In this document: one piece after another, positions 31,255 through 43,999 of the stretch
Layout of the letters: each line of letters begins with the position of its first letter
Position numbering within the stretch: the stretch's first letter is position 1
Source: Pratylenchus scribneri
Taxonomy: Eukaryota > Nematoda > Chromadorea > Rhabditida > Pratylenchidae
DNA: 64,000 nt
NCBI GenBank assembly: GCA_030063045.1
Contig: JAQSEB010000109.1
Span: 930,001 to 994,000, forward strand
Direction of reading: 5' to 3'
Made by a program: the position numbers and the translations under genes
The notes under the pieces: model-generated
What the model was told of the DNA's origin: nothing
What the model saw: only the letters and a program-made list of their open reading frames with translations
Database searches by the model: none

Positions 31255-33297
31255 ATGAATTTGAATTTGAATGTCAATTGGAAAAATATTTGCATTGATT
31301 ATAATGGTAAAAATTAAATATTAATTTTAATTAAAATTTCATTTTATTAGATGATGAAAACGAAGATGACGATGAACCAGATTTTATGGATAATTCGGGA
31401 AAATGCTGGGAATATGGCAGAAAAATTGAGGATGAAAAACATTTGAAGGAATGGTGCCAAAACAAAATGGGTGGAATGATTGTTGGAAAGGAGGAAAAAT
31501 TGACTCGACAATTCCATTGCCAAATCAAACAATGCCAATTCAAGGCAATTTTTCTGAAGTCATGTTCAACCATTTATACACGAAATAAACACATTCATGC
31601 ATTGGGAAATATGAATCAAGAAGAAAAGGTAAATGATTAGATTTTATTAAACTCAATGAGAATATTAATATTCATCTATTATTGGAAGATAAATTTAAAT
31701 TAATTGATAAAAATCAAGATTAATTGGAACAAATTAAAATTTATTAGAGTTTCTCTAAAATATTTTTTAAAATCTAAAAGTAATAAAATTTATTGTTAGT
31801 TGTTTTTTAATGCTTTCTCCAATAGTCAAATTTTTTGATTGATACGGGGTAAATAATTCCCTCTATTTCACTACATTCTCTAGTCTTTTTTTACAAACGG
31901 AAGGATTTAACAAATTTTATGTAAATTGGATTACTTTACAATGTAAAGTAATCCAATTTTACATAATTTATTTTAACTTTTTAAATACTCTTCAATTTAT
32001 AGGCAAATCCGAAATCCCTAAAATATCAACAAGATTATGTCGATAAATATGGCAAATTGTGGCCTTTTCGTACCAATTTTGGTATAAATGTTTCGCATGA
32101 CAATTTGCTTACCAAATTTGGCTTTAACGGCATTGCAAAAAGCCACAAAACTTTACATTTATATTGCTATAAGAGTAATCCGGCTGGTGGAAAATGTCCA
32201 TTTAGAGGAATTTTTTTTAAATCAAATGGATGTTTGTACACAAGAGGAGAACATGAACACACGAAAAGAGGAGTAATTTTTGGGGACAATGTATTTAAAA
32301 ATTAAATAAACAAACAAAATTACAGAAAACTCCACAAAATATTGGCGATGATTATGTGGATATTTTTGGCAAAATATGGAAATTTAATAAAGAAATTGGT
32401 CCAAATGTTCAGCAAGAAATGTTACGCACCAAATTCGGCTTTAATTGTATTTTGACTAATGGAAAAGGATTGAATTTGATTTGTCAAACGCATCGGCTCG
32501 GTATAAAGTGCAAATTTGTTGGAGTTTATTTGAAATCAAATGGTTGTTTGTATACTAGAGGAAAACACAATCATGAACAAATACAACAAAAGGTGGGTTC
32601 TTAGTTGGGCTTGCTTTTTTAGGAGCAAATTTTAATTTTCGTACAAAAGGATTTTAAAATCAAATGTGCTTAAAAATTACAGAAAATACCTGAAAATATT
32701 GGCGACGATTATGTGGACCATTGGGGCAAAATTTGGAAATTTAAAAAAGAAATTGGCAAAAATGTTCAACCCGAAATGCTACGCAACGAATTTGGCTCTT
32801 GTGTAATTCGGACAAAAGAATCAACTTTAAATTTGCTTTGCGAAACGCAAAAGGACTATAAGAAATGCAAATTTGCTGGAATTTATTTGAAATCAAATGG
32901 GTGTCTATATACAAGAGGAAAACACAATCATGAACAAATTCAACAAAAGGTGAGAATTAGAAATTGCTCATTTTTTTTTTTCAAAATTTAATATTAAAAA
33001 ATGATTTAATTATTTTATTTTTTTTGTATTAAGAATCTTAAACCGATCGTTGGTGATGATTATGTAGACATTTTTGGCAAAGCATGGCATTTTCATTCAA
33101 AAATTGGCAAAAATATTCCGAATGGGATGTGGTTTAGCAAATTTGGCTTCACTAGAATACGTCAGAAAAAACAAACATTGAATTTGAATTGTCGAAAGAT
33201 AACACCTAATGGAAAACAGTGCCCATTTGCTGGAATTTATGTTGAGGCAAATGGATGTTTATATATTCGAGGAAAACATGAACACAAAAATAATTGA
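31255..33297 (+). CDS. Five-finger FLYWCH-like zinc-finger protein
   Basis: Exons 31255-31306, 31351-31628, 32003-32272, 32326-32592, 32683-32949 and 33034-33297 join in phase to about 465 residues. A short start (MNLNLNVNW) and an acidic stretch are followed by five repeats of about 88 residues, one per exon, with phase-0 borders. The first reads DNSGKCWEYG...HCQIKQCQFKAIF..TRNKHIH. The later ones share GDDYVD..GK.W.F, a KFGF core, C-x7/8-C and KSNGCLYTRGKHNH. The C..C..HxH arrangement with FxG between matches the FLYWCH/WRKY-GCM1 zinc-finger class found in transposon-derived DNA-binding proteins. A nuclear DNA-binding role is probable. A paralog lies at 40395-42421. Confidence 0.75.
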
Positions 33298-33653
33298 ATT
33301 AAAAATGCATTTGTTTTTTTTCAATATACTTTTGATTTCCTAGTAAAACGATAAATTTAATTTAAACAAAAATTTTCATAATCCAAGATAAAATTAAAGG
33401 CAAAAATTAGTAAACTAATTTCGAATTGGGTTTGAATAACAGAATTAAATTTTAATAGTAAATCCATAATGCCGAAATGAGTATATTCTCAATTAAATTT
33501 TAAGGTTCCAAAAGCATTTAATACCATAGAACTTTGGTGTGATCGAAATCAGTACAATTGATTGAATAATAAAAAACTTAAATAATTTCCAAATAAAATC
33601 ATCAATGCAAATCACAGTCAGTCCCAGTTGTGTTGTTGTTTTCTTCAATTCAA

Positions 33654-36081
33654 TCAAACAAATCTTTTAATGGAATAATAATAATTGATGAGTTTTCTGA
33701 TGGCAGCCTTCAACCTATTCTTCTCCATAAATTCCAACCTTATTCCTTTCTGGTTCAACTCCTCCAAACCAATATTTTCCATTGAAGATCCTTCTTTAAT
33801 CTTCGTGTTATCATTTAAAAATTCTAGCAATTTTTTAAATTCTAATGTTGAGGGGTTGACTTGATTCAAATACCATTTTTGCAAGGAAACATGCATTTCG
33901 ATGGAATCCAAACCAATTTCTTCCAATTTTTCCAGCCACTCCAGAATTCCATTTTCCTCATCCAATATTTGCTAAAAATTTATAATTGCATTTATAAAAA
34001 AACAAAATTGTTAAATTGAATATTTGGTTGGTACATCAAAGTGTAAATTTACTATTTTTGTTATGATGATTGATACAAAATTCGTCAAATTAAATGGGAA
34101 TTAAACGGTTTAGAATGATTTTCGTTTCTATTCTAAAATCTTTAAATACATATGTCTGGAATTATGAACCGTTATATTTTTTTGCATTTATTTTCCAAAA
34201 AAAAAACAATTAAAAAATGTGAAATTAAAACTTTTACCTCAATAATTTTCGTATCCTCAGAATTAATTGGTCCATCATCAATTTTTTGTTTCTTTCCTTT
34301 GTGTTGTCCAAAATTTTTTACAATTTTTTCTGCTGTTCGGTTCCCAAATTTATTAAACAATTTTTTTCGTACAACATTTTTTACAGCTTTTTCTGCTGTT
34401 CTTTTCCCAAATTTTTTCCACAATTTTTTTCCTCTCGTTAAAAAATATTGAAATTCCACAATTTCTCTTTGCAATATTCCCAGTCGCCAATCAACAAATT
34501 TCAATTTTTCCATTTTTTGTAAATTTTCTTTGAAATGATCGAATTTTTTTCTCCAAAATTTGATAAAATTTTCACTTTCAAATATTTTCAAAATCCATTC
34601 CAAATTGTAGTCCAGCTCTATCAGCTCCCATGAATCCTTAAAAAATGCTTTGGGGAAGTTCTTGAATAGGCTGATTATATTCTTTTATTCTAACTCGTTG
34701 AGGAATGAATTTATCCAAAAAAGAGTATGTTATAGCTTATTCTGGAAATGGTTAATTCCCGGGAATTTACTTAGTCTTTTCTAACTACTTTGGGGATATC
34801 GGCTTCGTGGCAACTCAGATAATTGGAATATGTTTATTAGAATAATTCCGTATTGTTTGTGTTTTCGCTTAGAATAATTCCGCCTGTTTGTGTTTTCGCT
34901 TAGAATAATTCCGCCTGTTTGTGTTTTCTCCTAGAATAATTCCGCCTGTTTGTGTTTTCGCTTAAAATAATTCCGCTTTGATTGTTTTTCGTTTAGAATT
35001 ATTCCGCCTGTTTGTGTTTTCGCTTAGATTAATTCCGCTTTGTTTGTGTTTTCGCTTAGAATAATTCCGCCTGTTTGTGTTTTCGCTTAGAATAATTCCA
35101 CCTGTTTGTGTTTTCGCTTAGAATAATTCCGCCTGTTTGTGTTTTCGCTTAGAATAATTCCACCTGTTTGTGTTTTCGCTTAGAATAATTCCGCCTGTTT
35201 GTGTTTTCGCTTAGAATAATTCCGCCTGTTTGTGTTTTCTCCTAGAATAATTCCGCCTGTTTGTGTTTTCGCTTAGATTAATTCCGCTTTGTTTGTGTTT
35301 TCGCTTAGAATAATTCCGCCTGTTTGTGTTTTCGCTTAGAATAATTCCACCTGTTTGTGTTTTCGCTTAGAATTATCCCACCTGTTTGTGTTTTCGCTTA
35401 GAATAATTCCGCCTTTTTGTGTTCTCGTTTATTAGTCTAAGAAATTTCAATTTCTGACCATTTTTGGGCTTAGGCAAGTTTGGAAGTCAAAAACGGTATG
35501 GATTTTGAGAATGGTTCAACTTTTCAAAATAAGCTCAATCCCCTGTGAAATTAAAATTTTCGTTACTAAATCGACAATGCCAAGTCCATTCAAATTTCAA
35601 ATTGACTTTTTCCCAATAATAAATAAAAAAAACAATTCACATTCTTGACCGATAATTTATCCGTTTGCAAAAGAATAGTTAATTTGTTCTTTATCATTTC
35701 CAATCTCTCTTTTACTTCAACAGGCAATTCCACTATTTTTCCCATTTCATCCTTGGCTATTTTAATAGCAATTAGCAATAATTTTCCCTTTTCGACAAAG
35801 CGGTCGTCAAATTCATTCAATATTATTTCATAATTTATCCATTCCGCTCCCAATTTATCCACCATAAATTTTTGATGCTTCACCAATTCCTCGATGGATT
35901 TTAATGAATCGATGAGTCCATTTGTGAGAAGGTCCATGAAATCTTGCGGAAATTGATTTAGACTATCCATAATGGGAGCATTTTCCAAAATTTTTTCCCA
36001 ATTACGATGACTTTTTGAATTTCCCTCTTCCCTTTTTCCTTTTCCTAATTCTGTAAAATAATTTATTAAATTTAGAATCAT
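33654..36081 (-). CDS. Helical protein of unknown function with SAM-like C-terminus
   Basis: Minus-strand exons 36081-35650 (or to 35641), 34681-34238 and 33971-33654 join in phase 0 to about 397-400 residues. The N-terminal third is helical (DSLNQFPQDFMDLLTNG, EWINYEIILNEFDDRF). The middle is lysine-rich with a repeated KKFGKRTAEKAVKN / NKFGNRTAEKIVKN motif that could be nuclear-localising. The last exon (EWLEKLEEIGLDSIE...NIGLEELNQKGI...RLKAAIRKL) fits the tail of a SAM domain, a protein-interaction fold. An acceptor-like TTTTACAG sits just below the first ATG (near 36060), so an additional upstream exon is possible. I do not recognise the family as a whole. Confidence 0.55.
34855..35425. 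repeat. 31-bp minisatellite in intron 1 of the SAM-like gene
   Basis: About 18 tandem units contain TAGAATAATTCCGCCTGTTT and GTGTTTTCGCT, with minor variants (CCACCTG, CGCTTTG). It lies between the first and second exons of a minus-strand gene. Confidence 0.9.
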
Positions 36082-36414
36082 TTAAATAATAAAAATCTAT
36101 CAAAAATGTTATTTCGGAAAGATTTAATTTTGTAAAATAATTTTTTCCTTTGAGATAAAACTTGGCCAGCAAACTAAGTTTTCGGGTCATTTAGGTTATG
36201 GATGAGAGACTAAGCAGAGTATGGATTTTAAAATATAGTCTTATTCGGCCAAATTTTATTGCCTAAAAACTGTTCATTTTTCGACATGCTAACATTTATT
36301 TCTTTTTTTTAGAAATTTTATATTGGTTCAATGGTTTATCCGAGTCCATATACTAAAATAAATAAATCTCGTTGAAATGGATTAATTTATTATTATTATT
36401 TAATTGGTTCTCCT

Positions 36415-36608
36415 GTTTTGTAGGGGGAGGGGGCGGGGGAGGGCAAGGCGATGAGCCGATGAGTATGAAGAAGAAGGAATATGCTGAATAAGATCATCTT
36501 TATCTTCATAATCTTCTTATTCTTTATCATCCTCTTCTTCTATCTTATCTTCTTCATCATGCTCACCTTCTTCTTCTTCATCGCCTTGCCCCCCCCCCCC
36601 CCCCGCAA
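36415..36608. repeat. Foldback element with G-run/C-run ends
   Basis: A G-rich left end followed by GGGCAAGGCGATGA pairs with TCATCGCCTTGCCC followed by a long C run. Between them are GAAGAAG and its inverse CTTCTTC words. It resembles the element at 57960-58140 in organisation. Confidence 0.65.
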
Positions 36609-36859
36609 TAATCGGAATGTAAAAGTATCGTTAAATTAATGCTAAAATAGTTTCTAAACAAAAATCCTTCACCATCAGTAGCATTGCATCCATTGGGCAA
36701 TAGGATGATCGAAATAAGCAAACAAAATGAAAATAATAAAGAGAACCGGCAAGGCAATATCATAGAGGAAGGCATTTTCAGCATAGTTGAATGAGGTTTT
36801 TTCGTAAACCTTAATATTGGGAATTGGAGCTTTGAGCTATTTAGTGTGAAAATGGCCAT

Positions 36860-37680
36860 TAATGGAATTGGTTATATCACATTTCCGGATAAATTATTTC
36901 CTTGTTGGACTGTCTAAAACAATGGTCCAGGTATTGAAATAGTTGCAATAAAATAATGTCTGTCTACAGATATAAATAATGCAAAACCATCAAACGGTAT
37001 ATTCCGTTAATTCCGTGCTAGATTCGAAAAATGGTTGATGTCAATAAAAACCAAAACAAAGGGGAATTTTTGATGCGCGGTGGCAGAATGCTGGAAATGG
37101 GGTGATTGATGACTGATGGCGATCGAAGTAAATGGGGAGCTAGGGAGAGAAGTCGGTAGCCCGAGGAGAGGTGGACGGTGGACTCTACAATTCCATTTTC
37201 CTTAACTGCAGGTGGATAGGATAACGAGAAGAAGCCATTGGCGCAGTGGATCGCTGGAGGCCCCATCTCCCTATAAGGAAGAAATCGAGGCTTATTGGTT
37301 GGGGTAATGGGGAGCGTGAAGTGTTCGATCGATTCAAAGCCCATGAAATTGGAAAAATGAAAGCTATCTTCTTGATGGATATCGAGAAGATTATGGCATA
37401 GTGGTTCGTTCGAGGCCCATCTCCCTAAAAGGAAGAAATCGAGACAGGGCCTATGCCTATTAGGGGAATGAGGGTGACGCGCGAAGCGGTTGATTGATCC
37501 AAAATCCATGAGATTGGAAGGAATGTAATTCGATGGCCAATGTGTTCGCGCAATATGCGGCTAGGAAAATTGTAATTTAGAAGTGTAGGTGGGGGAAGAG
37601 GAGCGTATGAAGTCCATGGTGGGATGAGAGGAACATAGGGTGGACCTCGAATTTCCTTCAGTGAAGCCTATCGAAGTCAT
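36860..37680. other. Non-coding block with imperfect tandem duplication
   Basis: Two copies of about 140 bp share GGCCCATCTCCCTA.AAGGAAGAAATCGAG and CCCATGA.ATTGGAA words at about 37259-37357 and 37418-37518. A long minus-strand open frame here lacks any recognisable motif and looks incidental. Confidence 0.45.
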
Positions 37681-37819
37681 TGAGAGGCGAGAATTAGGAT
37701 GGTGAGATAATAAGAAAATCGAATGAAAGCCTCTATTTTGTGGACAGCCAATCGAATTGAAGCTTTTTGGTATGTGTAGATATTTCGCGAAACTCCTGCT
37801 GGAAGGGGGGGAACAGGAC

Positions 37820-38300
37820 TATTTGACGCCGGCCGACTTGTCGCGGGCAATTTGTCACCGGCGGGCCGACATGTCTTCGCCCAACTTGTCGCGGGCAACT
37901 TGTCGCCGGGCCGACATGTCTCCGCCCAACTTGTTGCTGGAAATAGCGAACTGTCGGCTATCCAATAATATTAATTTTATTGTGAATAATTCATAATTCG
38001 TCGAATTATACCCAAAAAACCGTTTAAAACCACATTTACTCTGAATTTTCTTGATTTTAATGGTTTTGAACATAACTTCATCTGTTCGTAACCATTTTAA
38101 ACACTATTAATATCATTGGATAGCCACGAGTTCGCTCTTTAATTTGATAACAAAAACATTATAATTTAATTTGTTTTTAGAGTTTAGGCCCTTTGGCGAG
38201 TAATTTTAAACGGCGACAAGTTGGGTCGGCCACAAGTTGGGCGGCGACAACGACAAGTCAACTCGGCGACAAGTTGGCCGCGACAAGTTGGGGCGTATAC
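37820..38300. repeat. Foldback element built from CGACAAGTTG / CAACTTGTCG words
   Basis: Left-end words CCAACTTGTCGCGGGC and GGGCCGACATGTC recur; the right end carries CGACAAGTTGG in inverse orientation five times. The AT-rich centre is about 280 bp. The ends are internally repetitive, unlike the other foldbacks here. Confidence 0.75.
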
Positions 38301-38714
38301 TCCCTGGAGGGGAAGTTTTCTAATAAAAGGCTAATAAATAATCAGAACAGGTTTTATTAAAAATCAGAACAGAATGTACAGAATAATACATTATAACTTT
38401 TATTTTTATATGATTATTGATTAGTGATATAATGATGTTATCGTGAATAACAAAAAATTTTTTATTTTTGTAAAACTCAAAATCCTAACACTGCAATTTC
38501 AAAAGGTGAAAATTATTAAAGCTGATTTACTTCTCCGATTTTCTTTATATATCAATACCTCACAACCTTAATCTACAGAAATCACTTTTCCATTTTTTCT
38601 ACACTTTTGTTTATTAGAGAATTTGTATCGGTTGCTCCGCTCCCTCTCCAAACTTTTTCCTCATTTGGAAAAGATTACCCAATTTGGTGAAGCTGCGTCC
38701 GTCAATAAAAATCA

Positions 38715-38915
38715 ATTTGTAAGGGGGAGAAAAATGTATTTGTAAGGGGGAGAAAAATGTATTTGTAAGGGGGAGAAAAATGTATTTGTAAGGGGGAGAA
38801 AAATGTATTTGTAAGGGGGAGAAAAATGTATTTGTAAGGGGGAGAAAAATGTATTTGTATGGGGGAGAAAAATGTATTTGTAAGGGGGAGAAAAATGTAT
38901 TTGTAAGGGGGAGTT
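38715..38915 (+). repeat. 23-bp minisatellite before an orphan FLYWCH exon
   Basis: About nine tandem copies of TAAGGGGGAGAAAAATGTAT plus TTG, one with a single substitution. The array stops 40 bp before the splice acceptor of the exon at 38955. Confidence 0.9.
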
Positions 38916-38954
38916 ACAAGAAATTATGATGTTTATTTTTAATTATTTCCTTAG

Positions 38955-39218
38955 AATCCTAAACCAAATGTTGGCGATGATTATGTTGATTATCTTGGCA
39001 AAACATGGCCATTTCATTCGAAAATTGGCAAAAAAGTTCCAGATGAGATATGGCTTAACAAATTTGGCTTTACAAGAATTCAACGGAAAAAACAAACATT
39101 GAATTTATATTGTAGAAAGCGAACGATCAATGGAAAAGAGTGCCCATTTACTGGAATTTATGTTAAGAAGAATGGATGTTTATATATTCGAGGAAAACAT
39201 GAACACAAAAATAATTGA
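38955..39218 (+). pseudogene. Orphan terminal FLYWCH-like exon
   Basis: A CCTTAG acceptor opens a 264-base exon, the same length as the last exon of the gene at 31255-33297 and about 80 per cent similar by eye. It reads GDDYVDYLGKTWPFHSKIG...NKFGFTRI...KNGCLYIRGKHEH and ends in TGA. No other exon of such a gene is visible in the 1.5 kb upstream. It is therefore a stranded duplicate, although its frame, ligands and stop are intact. It could be used as an alternative last exon. Confidence 0.6.
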
Positions 39219-40394
39219 AATAAAAATATATGAACTTACTTTTTGTGAAATGGTCAATTTCAATATATTCTTCTTATATTTATTTTTGTTTTTTAAGCTT
39301 TCATTTTCAAATAATTCGATAAACGCAATTTAATGTAAATTGTTATATTCAAAGATACAATTCCAACTTTAAATTTTTAACATTTCACACCAATATCCAG
39401 CTTACAATTTCAATGAATTAGCAGAAGAAAAAGAAGTTATAAAATATGTCTTCATTGTTCATTTTACTTCTAATTAGTATAAATATAATATCTAGCTTTA
39501 AATCTCATATGATAGATGGAACAAATTCCATCAGAAACGAATGCGAATGCAATAATTGCTAGCGGATAGAACTTAAGTTGCTCATTCGATGCGTCTCGAC
39601 GAGCAGAGTATGCTGTGCCATCGGTTTCGCATAAAACTCAAAAATAAAAAAGTTATGGTCATTTTAAGTGCAAATTAGGGCTAGGTTTAGGGTAGGAGTA
39701 GGTTAAGGCTGGCATGGGTTCTAGGGCTAGGGTAGGGCCTGGATGGGTTTTAGGGCTAAGGCTATGGTATGGTTAGGGCTATAATTATTATTCGGATTAC
39801 TGTATCTCATCCCCTGAGGATTTTCGGATTTCCCCCAACCCTAGATCGACTCAGTTTTTCGAGCTCTTTCGAATGAGCTATAATTCATCCAGATTGGCCC
39901 ACAAATGTAGCATATACGATATAATTTTCCTATTATTATCTCCGAAATTTAAACCATAATCTTGTATAAATTAATTTTTCAATTTTATCTTGCAATTTTG
40001 TTATTAGAATTAGATTTTTGGTTTTCCATCCAAATTTATTGCCGCTTTGGAAAAGATGCCTCCGTGTATCCAAATCAATTGAGGAATGAGGACCTCTCCC
40101 TCTCCCCAGCAGCAGCCCACTTTTTTCCTCATTTGGGAAATGTTCACAATGCACATCCACCGAATTTTTTTCACCATTATTGCACCATTCTCTCTTCACT
40201 CGACTTTGCTTTTATCGATTTTTAGTGGCTTTTTATACCATGATTTTTAGTGACATTAAATGAAATGAAAATACAATAAAAAATACTAATTTTTAGAATT
40301 GAATTTCCACATTTCAAGCAAAAAATTTTCCATAATTGATATTTTCCATTATTTTCCATAATTTCGAAAATCTACATTCGAAGAATTAATTTGG
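39219..40394. other. Gene-free stretch
   Basis: Contains one ACGCGT-family remnant (TCGATGCGTCTCGACGAGC near 39586) and CTAGGG-type words at 39670-39780. No exon is recognised. Confidence 0.4.
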
Positions 40395-42421
40395 ATGAGA
40401 ATGGATTTGAATGCTGCAGGCAGAAAAAATAATCGTATTAATAATAATGGTAAAATTGAATATATGTGGTACTTGTGTAGTTTAGTCCTATTTTTTGGAA
40501 AGTGCTTGGTCCCCCCTATGGTTTGCCATATCTGGGTTAGGGTCAGTCAGTGTCGGGTTAGGGTTGGGATGGGGTAAGAATCATCTTACGTGTATCCTAA
40601 ACCCAAGCCCTAACCCAAACCCTGAAACCATAGGGGGCACCAAGCACTTTCCAAAAAATAGGACCTAAACTACACAAGTACCATATTTGTAATATTTATT
40701 AATATTAATTATTTAGATGATGATGAAGAAAAAACACAAATCGAAGAAAGAGAGGAGGAGGATGAAGATATGACTGATGAAGAAGAAGAGGAAAAAAAAG
40801 AGGATGAAGATGAACCCGATTTTATGGATAATTCGGGAAAATGCTGGGAATTTGGCAGCAAAATTGTGGATGAAAAACATTTGAAGGAATGGTGCCAAAA
40901 CAAAATGGGTGGAATGATTGTTGGAAAGGAGGAAAAATTGACTCGACAATTCCATTGCCAAATCAAACAATGCCAATTCAAGGCAATTTTTCTGAAGACT
41001 TGTTCAATTATTTATACACGAAATAAACACAATCATCCAATGGAATCTGCAAGTAATATTCGGCGTAAAAAGGAGAAAAAAGTAAGCCATTTAAATAATA
41101 ATTTTTTAAAAAATAATGAAAAAATTTCGAAAACGAATTAAAATATGAATCAATCCCTTCTTTTTCATCTAATTTTATTAGTAGAATCAGAAGAATATTA
41201 CTAATCTTTTGCTAATTTAATTCCATTTTGATCGTTTTAATTCTATTTGATTTTTAGGTAAATCCGCCATCCTCGACACTTGAACAAAATTACGTGGATC
41301 ACTTTGGAAAATTATGGCCTTTTCATGCTCAAATTGGTCAGAATATTTCACATGACAAATTGCTCACCAAATTTGGCTTTACCCGAATTCATAAAAATAG
41401 CAAAAATGCTTTAAATTTATGTTGCAAAAAAACAAATTCTACTGGTGGACAATGCCCTTTTGCTGGAATTTATTTGAAATCGAATGGATGTTTATACATA
41501 CGAGGAGAACATGAACACACACAAAATGGGGTATTTAATCGGGGAAATGATTTTATAATTAAATTTGTATAATTTTTTTTATAGAAAAAACCCCAAAATA
41601 TTGGCGATGATTATATTGACAAATTTGGCAAAATTTGGAAATTTTACAATGAAATTGGCAAAAATATTAAACAAGAAATTTTACGTACTAAATTTGGTTT
41701 TTCTTCAATTTTTACAAATGGAAGAAAAGGAAAAAAAATGTATTTGATTTGTCGAAGAAAAAAGCAGGGAATAACTTGCAAATTTGCTGGAATTTATTTA
41801 AAATCAAATGGATGTTTATATACAAGAGGAAAGCACAATCATGAAGAAATTCAACAAAAGGTGGGTTTATTTTTTTGGAGATTTTCTTTTTTTGGAAGCA
41901 AATTTTGCTTTTTTGAAAATCCTATATTCACTCAAATTTATCATTATAAAAGTACGAATATTTGAACGAAATAAAATCAAAGCCTGGGAAGTTGGAATTA
42001 AATATATCTAAAGAACAAATTAAAATTAGCTTGACAAATGGTTTGAATATTTATTATTTAAACAAAAATCGATAAATTTCTCCGCGAGATAAATAAAAAA
42101 AAAGATGTAGTATGATTCTATATGATATTCTGTTGATAAGATCATTATTTTTATTGTATTAAGAATCCTAATCCGAATGATGGCGATGATTATGTGGATC
42201 ATCTTGGCAATACATGGCCTTTCCATATGAAAATGGGCAAACAACACATTCCAAATGGGATATGGCACAACAAATTTGGCTTTTCATCGATTTATCCGAG
42301 GCAAAAAACAGTGAATTTGCATTGCCATAAACGAACGACCAACGGTGGAAAATGTCCAATTAAGGGAATTTATGTTAAGGCGAATGGATGTTTGTATATT
42401 CGAGGAAGACATGAACATTAA
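40395..42421 (+). CDS. Four-finger FLYWCH-like zinc-finger protein
   Basis: Exons 40395-40449, 40717-41081, 41258-41530, 41585-41860 and 42164-42421 join in phase to about 408 residues. The short first exon (MRMDLNAAGRKNN) is followed by a glutamate-rich stretch longer than that of the paralog at 31255. The first finger is nearly identical to its counterpart (KHLKEWCQNKMGGMIVGKEE). Three more repeats have KFGF, C..C and H.H ligands (SNGCLYIRGEHEH; ANGCLYIRGRHEH at the end). Relative to the paralog one finger exon is missing. Intron 1 contains a foldback element (40464-40687). A second ATG lies two codons downstream of the first. A DNA-binding role is likely. Confidence 0.75.
40464..40687. repeat. 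Foldback element with GGTACTT..AAGTGCTTGGTCCCCCC arms
   Basis: Arms GGTACTTGTGTAGTTTAG and AGTGCTTGGTCCCCCCTATG pair with inverse copies at 40617-40682. The centre has TTAGGGT-type words. A second copy is at 57523-57740. It lies inside intron 1 of the FLYWCH gene. Confidence 0.8.
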
Positions 42422-42658
42422 ATTTAAAATTCATGAATTTGTTTGAAGCAATTTTTACCGCATCTTTTTATTGTAAATCTTACATTTAATTATAATATTT
42501 TCATTTTTCTCAACATTTGGAATAAAACATTTAATGAAATTAATACATTGTAAAGAAAACATTTTCGTTTATTTGCCAAAATTAGCAGCGGAAATGACCC
42601 AATATGGAATGAGAAAGTAATAAAGCAACATATAGGAAGTTCTTCTAAATGACCTATA

Positions 42659-43045
42659 CAATTGAACAGGGCTGCCAGAATACCCACCCACGGGGGGCAT
42701 TTGCCCCCTTTTTAGGATTTTGCCCCCTTTTTTGCCCCCCGAGCCGAGTTGCCCCCCAAATGCCCCCTTTTGATTTTTTGTTAAAATTTTCCCCAAATGG
42801 GTCATTTTTCTTCAAAATTTTTCGCTGCGCGGCAATTTTTTGGTCTAATTTTTCGCTGCGCGGCCATTTTTTGGTCTAATTTTTCGCTGCGCGGCCATTA
42901 TTGGCAAAAAATTTTTCGCATTTTTGGCACATTTTAAAACTGCCCCCCAAAATGCCCCCTTTTTAGCGGAAATGCCCCCCAAATGCCCCCTTTTTTATAC
43001 CAAAATGCCCCCCAAAGTGAAAAACCATCTGGCAGCCCTGCAATT
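42659..43045. repeat. Foldback element with GGGCTGCCAG arms
   Basis: CAATTGAACAGGGCTGCCAG pairs with CTGGCAGCCCTGCAATTG. The interior is dominated by TGCCCCCTTTT and TTTTTCGCTGCGCGGC repeats. It is MITE-like and lies directly downstream of the FLYWCH gene. Confidence 0.8.
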
Positions 43046-43999
43046 GAACCCAAAATTATATGAAATTCACCTTTTTTAAATACTTAAAATTATGAGTCTA
43101 ATAAATTTGCATTTTTCTGGATGAAAATCATCTTTTTTAAAATTAAAATAAAAAAAAATTAAAAAGTCTTTTTTGACGACATTTAGGCCGCTCTAAAATT
43201 ACATCAATAGGAAGCGGATTTTTAGATCACAAAAATGGCAAAAAAATAGGTGCCTATTTAGGTTTTTTCGGGAAATTTGCCAAAAATAGGTGATAAAAAA
43301 TCCTAAAATAGGTAATTTTTTGCTTTTTTGCATTCTTAACCCAATTTTCATTTGGCGGACAATGACTTCCGAAAGGTTGCCTTTAAATAATTTATTATTA
43401 TTATTTGAATCAATCAAATGTCGAAGGAATTTTGCGCATTAAATCAGTGTATGTCAATTGGGGGAAGGAATGGGTTTATATATCATTTAATAAACTTGGG
43501 GATACACGGGATCCAAATGCAGGGAAAAAGGTAAGTTTACTATCAGACGGTTTAGCTTTTGGCTTTGGTCGTGTTGGCTGTTTTTGTTTTCCTCCTCCTC
43601 CTCCTCCAGTTGTTGGTTTTCCTGCGCTGCTCTTCTTAATTTTAATCATATTATTATAATATTAAAAAATTTGGTTTATAGTTACAAAATCTAGCCAGCC
43701 ACTTTTAGCCATCTTTTCTGAAAATGAAAAGTTTCCCATGTTCATGGGACATACCAGAAAACTTCAACTTTTTAAGAATCGAATTTTGGTTTTGAGATAT
43801 AAGCAAAAAAACCGGTTTCAAAAAGTGAACTTTTCGGTTTGTCCAGGGGAAAACTTTTTCTTTTGATTTTTTAAATACCTAATGTAATCCTAGGATTTTA
43901 AGTTAGAGTCTTAGCTACAAAATGATATATAGGTTATGGGGTCTCTTCTCAAAACCCAGGGCTATGGAAGCCGGCAAAAATTTCTAATTCAGCAATTCT
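43046..43999. other. Gene-free stretch with one possible exon
   Basis: A frame at about 43405-43530 reads GILRIKSVYVNWGKEWVYISF and ends at a GTAAGT donor (43531), but no partner exon is visible. The remainder is AT-rich with no recognised feature. Confidence 0.3.

Noticed and set aside
36578..36859. Minus-strand frame with a hydrophobic stretch resembling a signal peptide
   Set aside because: It ends in a poly-C/G run inside a foldback element, and no partner exon or family motif was found.
37018..37509. 163-codon minus-strand open frame
   Set aside because: It overlaps an imperfect tandem duplication, with composition and codon pattern unlike the real exons here and no motif.
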